Source: Gemmatimonadaceae bacterium (GTDB lineage: Bacteria; Gemmatimonadota; Gemmatimonadetes; Gemmatimonadales; Gemmatimonadaceae). From it: a stretch of DNA of 14,810 nt. Both the position numbers and the translations under genes were made by a program. Positions 1-6,440 of this stretch are shown in pieces. The notes beneath the pieces were generated by a model that saw only the letters and a list, made by a program, of their open reading frames with translations, was not told the origin of the DNA and did not search any database. The stretch is from the NCBI GenBank assembly GCA_014379705.1, contig JACMLI010000233.1, positions 1 through 14,810 on the forward strand, read 5' to 3'. How positions within the stretch are numbered: position 1 is the first letter of the stretch; every line of letters begins with the position of its first letter.

Positions 1-1
1 C

Positions 2-715
2 GACAGCTTCGGCACCGTCATTCACCTGGGCGAGCGCGACTGTTCGGTTCAGCGCAGGCATCAGAAGCTCATCGAGGAAGCGCCCAGTCCGGCGCTTACA
101 CCAGAGCTGCGCCAGGCCATGGGCGACGCAGCGGTGCGCGGCGCGAAGGCGATTGACTACGTCGGCGCCGGCACGATCGAGATGCTTCTCAACGCCGACG
201 GGAATTTCTATTTCATGGAGATGAACACCCGCATCCAGGTGGAGCATCCCGTGACGGAACAGATCACGGGCATCGACCTGGTGAAGGAGCAGATCCGCGT
301 GGCCGCCGGGGAGCGCATGTCCGTGCTCACCACGCCCGAATTGCGCGGGCACGTGATCGAGTGCCGCATCAACGCGGAGGACCCGTGGCGCGGGTTCCAG
401 CCCTCGCCGGGCCGCATCGACGTGTTCCACCCACCGGGCGGGCCCGGCGTTAGGCTCGACACGCACGTGTACGCCGGGTACACCGTCCCGCCGTACTACG
501 ACTCGCTGCTGGCGAAGCTCATCGTCCAGGGGCGCGACCGTGAGGAGGCCCTCCGGCGGATGCACATGGCGCTGGAGAGCTTCATCATCGAGGGGGTCAC
601 GACGACGGCGGGCTTCCTGGCGCGCGTCATGGAACATCCGGAGTTCCGCGCCGGGGTCTTCGACACCAAGTTTCTCGAGCGAGAACTTCCTGGCCTGTTG
701 AAGGAGCCGTCTTAA
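2..715 (+). CDS. accC: Biotin carboxylase subunit of acetyl-CoA carboxylase, C-terminal part (5' end outside window)
   Basis: This is the ATP-dependent carboxylase that carboxylates biotin on the biotin carboxyl carrier protein, the first half-reaction of malonyl-CoA formation in fatty-acid synthesis (cytoplasmic). The frame is open from base 2, so about 237 codons of a roughly 450-residue protein are present. The visible sequence starts in the conserved GERDCSVQRRHQK segment of the ATP-grasp domain. The catalytic strand EMNTRIQVEHPVTEQ follows, carrying the Glu, Asn and Arg used for metal and bicarbonate binding, then RGHVIECRINAEDP and the C-terminal YAGYTVPPYYDSLLAKLIV block. Similarity to E. 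coli AccC runs to the end, so the C-terminus is intact. An internal ATG at 119 lies inside the conserved domain and is not a start. The rare codon pair GTT AGG (449-454) forms a CGTTAGGC octamer. Pyruvate or propionyl-CoA carboxylase subunits are related, but the protein ends where AccC ends. Confidence 0.95.
   Translation, partial: DSFGTVIHLGERDCSVQRRHQKLIEEAPSPALTPELRQAMGDAAVRGAKAIDYVGAGTIEMLLNADGNFYFMEMNTRIQVEHPVTEQITGIDLVKEQIRVAAGERMSVLTTPELRGHVIECRINAEDPWRGFQPSPGRIDVFHPPGGPGVRLDTHVYAGYTVPPYYDSLLAKLIVQGRDREEALRRMHMALESFIIEGVTTTAGFLARVMEHPEFRAGVFDTKFLERELPGLLKEPS
701..706 (+). promoter_or_regulatory. Ribosome binding site for comB
   Basis: AAGGAG lies in the last codons of accC, 11 bases before the GTG at 718. 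It supports the GTG over the downstream ATG at 733 and suggests co-translation with accC. Confidence 0.55.
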
Positions 716-717
716 CT

Positions 718-1464
718 GTGCGGGTTGACGTGATGTTCGGACCGGCGGTGCTCCCGCCGGCGGAGTGGCATGGTCGCGTGGTGGTGGTCCTCGATGTCCT
801 GCGGGCCTCGACGACCATCGCGACCGCCCTGTCGCACGGGGCACGGGCCATCATTCCCGTGGAGAGCTCGGACGAAGTCATCACCCGCTCGAAGGGCTTC
901 GAGCGCAGTGAGCTGATCCTGGCGGGCGAGCGCAAGTCGATGCGCATTCCCGGGTTTGACCTCGGGAACTCGCCGCGCGAGTTCACGCGCGAGGTGGTGG
1001 AAGGAAAGACCATCCTGTTCACGACCAGCAACGGGACGAATGCCCTGCTCGCCGTGCAGGGAGCCCGCGAGGTGCTCGTCGGATCCTTCGTGAACTTCTC
1101 GGCGGTCGCCGCCATGCTGCGCGCGGCCGCGCGCGAGAAGATCGACCTCACGTTCCTGTGCGCCGGCTCGGACAAGCAGTTTTCGCTGGAGGACGCCGTG
1201 TGCGCCGGTCGATTCGTGCGCTCGCTCGGACGCCGCCTGGCCCACGCCACGGTCAACGACGCGGCCCGCGCCGCGCTGACGCTCGAGAAGAAGTACGGTG
1301 CCGACCTTCCAAAGATGTTCCTCGCCGCCACGCACGGACGGTCCCTGGTCGAGGCGGGATTCGAGGAGGACCTCGCGGTGTGTGCGGCGGTGGACTCGCA
1401 CCCCGTGGTGCCGGTCTACGCGGACCGGCAGGTCACGCGCCTGGGCACCGATCGGGGGCGCTGA
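718..1464 (+). CDS. comB: ComB-family 2-phosphosulfolactate phosphatase
   Basis: This is a 248-residue member of the ComB acid-phosphatase family. In methanogens ComB is Mg-dependent and dephosphorylates 2-phosphosulfolactate in coenzyme M synthesis; in most bacteria the substrate is not established. Family blocks are in order: LDVLRASTT (residues 25-33), GFDLGNSPREF (79-89), TTSNGT (102-107), LCAG (147-150) and SLEDAVCAG (156-164). There is no signal peptide or membrane segment, so it should be cytoplasmic. The GTG start lies 2 bases after the accC stop and is preceded by AAGGAG. It gives the short family-like N-terminus MRVDVMF before the first beta strand. ftsK follows after 6 bases, so accC-comB-ftsK look co-transcribed. 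No other coenzyme M or sulfolactate gene is in the window, so only the family assignment is firm. Confidence 0.88.
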   Translation: MRVDVMFGPAVLPPAEWHGRVVVVLDVLRASTTIATALSHGARAIIPVESSDEVITRSKGFERSELILAGERKSMRIPGFDLGNSPREFTREVVEGKTILFTTSNGTNALLAVQGAREVLVGSFVNFSAVAAMLRAAAREKIDLTFLCAGSDKQFSLEDAVCAGRFVRSLGRRLAHATVNDAARAALTLEKKYGADLPKMFLAATHGRSLVEAGFEEDLAVCAAVDSHPVVPVYADRQVTRLGTDRGR

Positions 1465-1470
1465 GCGCGC

Positions 1471-3774
1471 ATGAACGCCGGCGTGCGGCGCGAGATCGCC
1501 GGGATTGCACTCATCCTGCTGGCGATCTTCCTCGCCGGAGCGCTCGCGTTCCAGCGACTGGACCCCTACGCGAGCTGTACCGACGCGTCCGGCGTGTTCG
1601 GGCCGGTCGGTGGATGCCTCAAGTGGACGCTCTTCACGCTCGTCGGTGCGCCCGCCGCCTGGCTGGTGGCGATCCTTCCCCTCGTGCACGGGTTGCGCCT
1701 CATGCGCGACCATCCCACCGGGACGGAACGCCGCTGGCTGCTCTTTGTCGCCGGGGCCGTGGTGCTCGTGCCGATCGCCGTCGGGCTGGGAAGCGACAAC
1801 GCGCGCGATCCGGGTTCGTGGGCGGGACTCTGGGGAGGCCTCGTCGGGACCTACACGCGGAGTGCATTCGGCACGGCGGGGGCCTGGATCGTCCTCGCGC
1901 TGCTCGGCTCCGCGCTCATGGCGTGGACGCTGCGCTGGAATCCCGTCCGCCTGGTCATCGGCTCCGGCGAGGCACGCGTCCGGGCCGTGAAGCCCACGCT
2001 CGCGTCGATCCTCGCGCCGGCGCCCGAGGAGATGCCCGCGGTCGACGGCTTCGTCGACTCACCCAGGAGAGTCGTGCCGGTCGCCGCAGCTGAACCCGAG
2101 GACGACCTCGCGATCCAGCGAAAGAAGAAGGCGAAGCCCGCGGCCCCGATTCCCCCCCCGCCGGACGAAGCCGACGCGTTCCCTGTGCTCCTGGTCCCCG
2201 ACGCGAACGCGCTCGAGGACCTGATTCCCTCGACCGAACTCCTCGCGCCCATTCCCGCCGAGGAGCATGACCTCGGCAAGCGCGAACTCGACGCGATGGG
2301 GCAGAAGCTCATGGACGCCCTGCGCACGTTCAAGGTCGACGGCGACCTCGTCGGGCGCACGACGGGGCCCGTGGTCACGCAGTTCGAGATCGCCCCGGCA
2401 CCCGGCGTGAAGGTGCGTCAGTTCGCGAACCTCGCCAACGACCTCGCGCTGGCCATGCGCTCCCCGAGCATTCGCGTGGTGGCGCCGATCCCCGGGCGCG
2501 GCGCGGTCGGCGTGGAGGTGCCCAATCCGACGCCTCAGATCGTGGCGTTCCGCGAACTGGTCGAGTCGCCGCTCTTCAAGAGTGCGCGCATGGCGCTGCC
2601 CATAGCGCTCGGCAAGGACCTCGAAGGGCACGTCGTCGTCGCGGACCTCGCGAAGATGCCGCACCTGCTCATCGCCGGTGCGACGGGGTCGGGAAAGTCG
2701 GTGTGCGTGAACACCATCGTGACGAGCCTCGTGTACCGGCACACGCCGGAGACGCTCAAGTTCCTGATGGTCGACCCGAAGATGGTCGAACTGTCGGTGT
2801 ACAACGCGCTGCCGCACCTGCTGCACAAGGTGATCACGGACAACCGCGACGCAGCGTACGTGCTCAAGTGGGCCGTGCACGAGATGCAGCGGCGCTATGA
2901 GCTCCTCGCCGCCAACGGCGCGCGCAACATCCAGGAGTTCAACAAGCGCCTCGAGGACGGCGCGTCGTTGATGCATCCACGGAGTGCCGACGTCGCCTTC
3001 GAGCGAAAGGCGTACACGGACGGCATCATCCCGTACGTCGTGCTCGTGATTGACGAGCTCGCGGACCTGATGATGACGGTGCAGGCGGAAGTGGAGACGC
3101 CTCTCGCGATGCTCGCGCAGAAGGCGCGCGCCATCGGCATCCACATCATCCTCGCCACGCAGCGGCCGAGCGTGAACGTGATCACGGGGTTGATCAAGGC
3201 CAACTTCCCGAGCCGCATCGCGTTTCGCGTGGCGTCACAGATCGACAGCCGCACGATCATCGACGGCATGGGGGCGGAGTCGCTCCTGGGCAACGGCGAC
3301 ATGCTCTTCATTCCGCCGGGCAAGTCGGAGCCGCAGCGGCTGCAGGGCGCGTACATCCCGGGTGACGACACCGAGCGACTCATGCAGTGGTTCACCGCGC
3401 GCAAGGAGATGAAGCAGGCCGCGCTGGCTGCGAAGGGCCTCCCGGATCCCGAACTCGCCGTGGCCGACATCATCGCCGAGGTGAAGGCGCGCGAAGCCCT
3501 CGACCATGAGGACACCCTCGACGACGAGAGGGACGCCGCCGACGAGAAGCGCGACATGCTCTTCCGGAAGGCGGCGGAGACGTGCATCCAGCACCAGCTG
3601 GGGTCGACGTCATTGCTGCAACGCCGGCTTGGAGTCGGCTACGGCCGCGCGGCCCGCATCATCGACCAACTGCACAGCGCGGGCGTCCTGGGTCCGGCGA
3701 ACGGATCGAAGCCGCGGGAGATCCTGGTGGGGCTGGATGACCTGGATCGGATTGCGGGGCGGGACGTCGACTGA
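1471..3774 (+). CDS. ftsK: DNA translocase FtsK/SpoIIIE
   Basis: This is the septum-anchored, ATP-driven DNA pump that moves chromosome termini into daughter cells at division. It has 767 residues, much shorter than the roughly 1300 of E. coli FtsK and close to SpoIIIE-type proteins. The N-terminus has four hydrophobic segments (about 10-28, 51-76, 89-107, 131-153). A Pro/charged linker follows (about 165-270), including a run of prolines encoded by eight Cs at 2152-2159. The motor domain has Walker A GATGSGKS (403-410), Walker B VLVIDELAD with Asp528, and the conserved ATQRPSVNVITGLIKANF block. The C-terminal gamma winged helix (about 695-757) ends with a QRRLGVGYGRAARIIDQL recognition region, so orientation-directed translocation is expected. 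The ATG is 6 bases after the comB stop; only a weak G-run (1455-1459) could act as a Shine-Dalgarno sequence. The stop is 1 base before a 9-base repeat array. Confidence 0.96.
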   Translation: MNAGVRREIAGIALILLAIFLAGALAFQRLDPYASCTDASGVFGPVGGCLKWTLFTLVGAPAAWLVAILPLVHGLRLMRDHPTGTERRWLLFVAGAVVLVPIAVGLGSDNARDPGSWAGLWGGLVGTYTRSAFGTAGAWIVLALLGSALMAWTLRWNPVRLVIGSGEARVRAVKPTLASILAPAPEEMPAVDGFVDSPRRVVPVAAAEPEDDLAIQRKKKAKPAAPIPPPPDEADAFPVLLVPDANALEDLIPSTELLAPIPAEEHDLGKRELDAMGQKLMDALRTFKVDGDLVGRTTGPVVTQFEIAPAPGVKVRQFANLANDLALAMRSPSIRVVAPIPGRGAVGVEVPNPTPQIVAFRELVESPLFKSARMALPIALGKDLEGHVVVADLAKMPHLLIAGATGSGKSVCVNTIVTSLVYRHTPETLKFLMVDPKMVELSVYNALPHLLHKVITDNRDAAYVLKWAVHEMQRRYELLAANGARNIQEFNKRLEDGASLMHPRSADVAFERKAYTDGIIPYVVLVIDELADLMMTVQAEVETPLAMLAQKARAIGIHIILATQRPSVNVITGLIKANFPSRIAFRVASQIDSRTIIDGMGAESLLGNGDMLFIPPGKSEPQRLQGAYIPGDDTERLMQWFTARKEMKQAALAAKGLPDPELAVADIIAEVKAREALDHEDTLDDERDAADEKRDMLFRKAAETCIQHQLGSTSLLQRRLGVGYGRAARIIDQLHSAGVLGPANGSKPREILVGLDDLDRIAGRDVD

Positions 3775-3775
3775 C

Positions 3776-3811
3776 GGGCGTGTGGGGCGTATGGGACGTG
3801 TGAGGCGTGTG
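3776..3811 (+). repeat. Tandem array of a 9-base unit, left (G-rich) arm
   Basis: Four 9-base units lie head to tail without gaps: GGGCGTGTG, GGGCGTATG, GGACGTGTG and AGGCGTGTG. The array starts 2 bases after the ftsK stop. Bases 3777-3793 form a perfect 17-base inverted repeat with 3877-3893 in the facing right-hand array. Confidence 0.85.
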
Positions 3812-3876
3812 TGAGGGGGGCGCGCGGCTGGATCGCCGCTCGCTGTAGATGATTAGTCTCCGCGCCCTGCCTTTCA

Positions 3877-3916
3877 CATACGCCCCACACGCCTCGTACG
3901 CCCGTCTCCAACGCCC
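3877..3916 (-). repeat. Tandem array of the same 9-base unit, right arm (inverted)
   Basis: On the + strand the units read CATACGCCC, CACACGCCT, CGTACGCCC, a 4-base interruption GTCT, then CCAACGCCC. On the - strand these match the left-arm units. Between the two arms (3812-3876) lie a nested 7-base inverted repeat, GGGCGCG (3818-3824) with CGCGCCC (3861-3867), and a short GCGGC/GCCGC hairpin (3824-3828 with 3835-3839). The whole ftsK-yraN spacer (3775-3947) therefore holds this element and no convincing gene. Confidence 0.82.
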
Positions 3917-3947
3917 AATGCGGTAATTCGCTACAACCCGGGACACG

Positions 3948-4361
3948 ATGATTGCGGTGCCCGGCGCCGCCCGTCGTATGCTCTCCAGCGTGACCACCGC
4001 GACACAGCAACTGGGCATCGATGGCGAGCGCATCGCTGAGCGCTGGCTCCTCCGGCGGGGCTGGCGGGTGATCCAGCGACGGTACCGATCCGGGCGTCGG
4101 GACATTGATCTCGTCGTCGAGTTCGGCGGGACGGTGGCGTTTGTGGAGGTGAAGGCGCGGCGCGGGGAGGCGTTCGGGGGGCCGGTCGGCGCGGTCAACT
4201 GGAAGAAGCGCTTGGAGTTAACCCGCTCGGCCTTCACGTGGATCGACCGCCATGGGCGCACCGGGGAGGGCTACCGCTTCGACGTGGTCGCCGTGCTGGT
4301 CACCGGTGACCGGGTACGTGTACGGCATGTGGAAAACGCCTTTTCGCTCGAAATTCGTTGA
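3948..4361 (+). CDS. yraN: YraN/UPF0102 family protein (restriction-endonuclease-like fold)
   Basis: This is a 137-residue member of the YraN/UPF0102 family, small proteins with a predicted PD-(D/E)XK nuclease-like fold. The cellular role is not established, though members often neighbour ribonuclease HII or DNA-processing genes. Family features are QQLGIDGERIAERWL (residues 20-34), the RRDIDLVVEF strand with acidic residues (51-60), the FVEVKARR strand carrying the Glu-Val-Lys signature (65-72), and a closing RFDVVAV strand (110-116). The usual Gly-Glu-Ile-Asp of the second motif reads Arg-Asp-Ile-Asp here, an acid-for-acid change. The start is uncertain: ATG 3948, ATG 3978 and GTG 3990 are all in frame, none has a good Shine-Dalgarno sequence, and the conserved part begins about residue 19. 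A TACAAC box at 3932-3937 would put transcription close to 3948. recA follows after 120 bases. Confidence 0.82.
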   Translation: MIAVPGAARRMLSSVTTATQQLGIDGERIAERWLLRRGWRVIQRRYRSGRRDIDLVVEFGGTVAFVEVKARRGEAFGGPVGAVNWKKRLELTRSAFTWIDRHGRTGEGYRFDVVAVLVTGDRVRVRHVENAFSLEIR

Positions 4362-4481
4362 ACTTTGTGCTTGAGAGCAAGGCGGGATCTTCGTAGTTTG
4401 TTCGGGGTTCGTTTTCGCTCCTGCCACGGCGTAGATTCTTCTCGCGGTGGCGCTCAGACCACACCACACCTCAGGTGACGC
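4362..4481 (+). promoter_or_regulatory. recA upstream regulatory region
   Basis: This is a 120-base spacer between yraN and recA that is more AT-rich than its surroundings. Two weak promoter readings are visible: TTGAGA (4371-4376) with TAGTTT (4394-4399) at 17-base spacing, or TAGATT (4432-4437) as a -10 nearer recA. Between them is a direct heptamer-like repeat, GTTCGGG GTTCGTT (4400-4413), followed by TTCG (4413-4416). It is a candidate operator position for an SOS repressor, but matches no published operator that I can name with confidence. recA has a clear Shine-Dalgarno AGGTGA at 4473-4478, 3 bases before the ATG. Confidence 0.35.
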
Positions 4482-5528
4482 ATGGCGGTTTCCGCAATGC
4501 AAGATGACCGCAAGAAGGCACTGGGTCTGGCCATCTCGCAGATCGAGAAGAACTGCGGCAAGGGTGCGATCATGCGCATGGGCAACAACGCCGCGCGTGT
4601 CCGCATCGAAGCAATACCGACGGGTGCCATCAACCTGGATGCGGCCATCGGGATCGGCGGGGTACCACGTGGACGCGTCACCGAGATCTACGGTCCCGAG
4701 TCCAGCGGCAAGACGACGCTCTGTCTTCACGTCGTCGCGAATGCACAGAAGGCGGGAGGGGTTGCCGCCTTCATCGACGCCGAGCACGCGCTCGATGTCG
4801 AGTACGCGAAGAAGCTCGGGGTGGACGTGGAGAACCTGCTCGTGTCCCAGCCGGACACCGGCGAGCAGGCGTTGGAAATCTGCGAAATCCTGGTACGTTC
4901 GGGGGCAGTGGATGTCATCGTGATCGACTCGGTTGCCGCGCTGGTGCCCAAGGCGGAAATCGAGGGTGACATGGGTGACTCGCATGTGGGGCTGCAGGCC
5001 CGCCTCATGAGCCAGGCCCTTCGCAAGTTGACGGGCGCGATCGCACGGTCGCGGACGTCGGTGATCTTCATCAATCAGTTGCGCGAAAAGATCGGGGTGA
5101 TGTTCGGCAGCCCCGAGACGACGACCGGTGGCAAGGCCCTCAAGTTCTATGCATCGCTCCGTCTCGACATCCGCCGCATCGGCCCCGTGAAGGACAAGGA
5201 AGAGGTCACGGGATCACAGGTTCGCGTCAAGGTCGTAAAGAACAAGGTCGCGCCGCCCTTCAAGCAGGCGGAGTTCGACATCATGTACGCTGAGGGGATC
5301 TCGCACAGCTCGCTGCTCGTCGATATCGGCTCGGAATCGGGAATCATCGACAAATCCGGGGCTTGGTACAGCTACAATGGCCAGCGTATCGGCCAGGGCC
5401 GCGAAAATGCGAAGATGTTCCTGAAGGACAACCCGGCGATGATGGCCGAGGTGGAGGAGAAGGTGAAAGTGGTCCTCGGGCTGAAGCGTGACGAGCAGCC
5501 CGTCGACCTGGAGGTCACCGAGGAGTAG
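4482..5528 (+). CDS. recA: Recombinase RecA
   Basis: This is the ATP-dependent strand-exchange protein of homologous recombination, which also acts as coprotease for LexA self-cleavage in the SOS response. It has 348 residues, a normal length. The N-terminal helix DDRKKALGLAISQIEKNCGKG is followed by Walker A GPESSGKTT (71-79) and Walker B VIVIDSVAALVP with Asp149. The L1 region EGDMGDSHVGLQARLMSQ comes next. The L2 DNA-binding loop starts at about Asn198-Gln199 and runs through GVMFGSPETTTGGKALKFY. The tail is acidic (DEQPVDLEVTEE), as in other RecA proteins where it restrains filament formation. The chosen ATG has AGGTGA just upstream; an ATG at 4497 is possible but less well placed. recX follows, the usual neighbour. 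No intein and no missing key residue is seen. Confidence 0.98.
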   Translation: MAVSAMQDDRKKALGLAISQIEKNCGKGAIMRMGNNAARVRIEAIPTGAINLDAAIGIGGVPRGRVTEIYGPESSGKTTLCLHVVANAQKAGGVAAFIDAEHALDVEYAKKLGVDVENLLVSQPDTGEQALEICEILVRSGAVDVIVIDSVAALVPKAEIEGDMGDSHVGLQARLMSQALRKLTGAIARSRTSVIFINQLREKIGVMFGSPETTTGGKALKFYASLRLDIRRIGPVKDKEEVTGSQVRVKVVKNKVAPPFKQAEFDIMYAEGISHSSLLVDIGSESGIIDKSGAWYSYNGQRIGQGRENAKMFLKDNPAMMAEVEEKVKVVLGLKRDEQPVDLEVTEE

Positions 5529-5537
5529 GCGATTACG

Positions 5538-5640
5538 AAAGGGAATCCGGCATGGTTCGAGGCCGGGGGGTTGTTCTCTGAGGATGTTGGGGCCCGGTAC
5601 CCCACGTTGCTCAAAGGGCCTCTCTCCGGCCTCTCCCTTT
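5538..5640 (+). terminator. Foldable recA-recX spacer, possible terminator or attenuator
   Basis: Two inverted repeats are contiguous on the 3' side. AAAGGGA (5538-5544) pairs with TCCCTTT (5634-5640). GAGGCCGG (5559-5566) pairs with CCGGCCTC (5626-5633) and extends inward to 5570/5622 with two G-U pairs. Inside the loop is a hairpin TGGGG (5588-5592) with CCCCA (5600-5604). The structure ends in TTTTCCTCC rather than a clean T-run. In E. coli a leaky hairpin between recA and recX limits recX expression; a similar role here is inference. Confidence 0.4.
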
Positions 5641-5665
5641 TCCTCCTCTCGCCAAACCGACTTCG

Positions 5666-6391
5666 ATGACTGACACTGGCGGTCGCGGACACGCCCCTCG
5701 TCCGCGAAAGAGGCAGGTGCTGGAGCGCCTGACCTTTGCGGCGGGAGCGGTGACTGGCCTGCGAGCACTCGACACGAGCGGTGCGCGTTTCCTGCTCTCG
5801 GTCGGGGAGGTCGACGGCAGGGTGAGCGCCGAAATGATCGGGGACTTCAAGCTCTCGGTGGGGCGCCTGCTGTCGGAGCTGGAGGCCGCCGACCTCACGG
5901 TGGCGACGCATCGCCTGCAAGTATTCGATCAGGGGGTGAGCCTGCTCTCGATCAAGGCGCGTTCGGTGCGCGAGCTCACGTTGGCGCTGCGTCGTCGCGG
6001 GGCGACCGAACCCGAGGCGAAAGATGCCACCGCCCGCATGGTGGAACTGCGCCTGCTCGACGACGCGGCGTATGCGAAGGCGGTGGCGCAGTCCAAGGTC
6101 GCGTCCGGCCGCATGTCGAAACGTCGCGTGCAGCAGGAACTCGCTCGGCGCGGCGTGGCCCCGGAGTTGGTGCGATCGGCAATCGGTGAGGTGGTCGAGG
6201 AGGCTGGAGGCCTCGACGAACACGACGCTGCGCTTGCCCTCGCGCAAAAGCGCATGCGCTCACTCGGCGGGCTCGACGCGCCCACGGCAAAGCGCCGGCT
6301 CTACGCCTTCCTCGCGCGCAGGGGATATGACGGCGGCGTGGTGAAAAAAGTCGTGAGTGAGGTCGTGCGGGGCGTCGCCGCCGACGACTAG
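5666..6391 (+). CDS. recX: Regulatory protein RecX
   Basis: RecX binds RecA filaments and limits RecA ATPase, strand exchange and coprotease activity. This protein has 241 residues, longer than E. coli RecX (166) and closer to Gram-positive forms (about 260). The three-helix RecX repeats are visible: LTLALRRRGATEPEAKDATARMVELRLLDD (about 96-126), the core AYAKAVAQSKVASGRMSKRRVQQELARRGV (about 128-157), and a C-terminal repeat with RLYAFLARRGYDGGVVKKVV (about 211-230). The N-terminal 85 or so residues are basic at the start, then beta-like, and not diagnostic. No Shine-Dalgarno sequence precedes the ATG, and a foldable spacer lies between it and recA, so expression is probably lower than that of recA. 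The gene converges on ctaA with only 49 bases between the stop codons. Confidence 0.9.
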   Translation: MTDTGGRGHAPRPRKRQVLERLTFAAGAVTGLRALDTSGARFLLSVGEVDGRVSAEMIGDFKLSVGRLLSELEAADLTVATHRLQVFDQGVSLLSIKARSVRELTLALRRRGATEPEAKDATARMVELRLLDDAAYAKAVAQSKVASGRMSKRRVQQELARRGVAPELVRSAIGEVVEEAGGLDEHDAALALAQKRMRSLGGLDAPTAKRRLYAFLARRGYDGGVVKKVVSEVVRGVAADD

Positions 6392-6440
6392 GCAAGCGTC
6401 GCACCGGCGAAGGCCCGTGCCCCGTGTCGTTGTCGTGCGC

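Noticed and set aside
2059..3144. 361-codon open frame on the - strand opposite ftsK
   Set aside because: Composition is dominated by Arg, His, Val and Glu, without a recognisable fold, and it covers the conserved FtsK motor on the other strand.
3776..3916. CRISPR array
   Set aside because: Units are 9 bases, contiguous and without spacers, and the two arms face each other; no cas gene is present.
6392..6440. Bidirectional terminator between the convergent recX and ctaA genes
   Set aside because: Only a 4-base GCAC/GTGC stem with a mismatch and two more pairs is visible, and there is no T-run on either strand; too weak to annotate.
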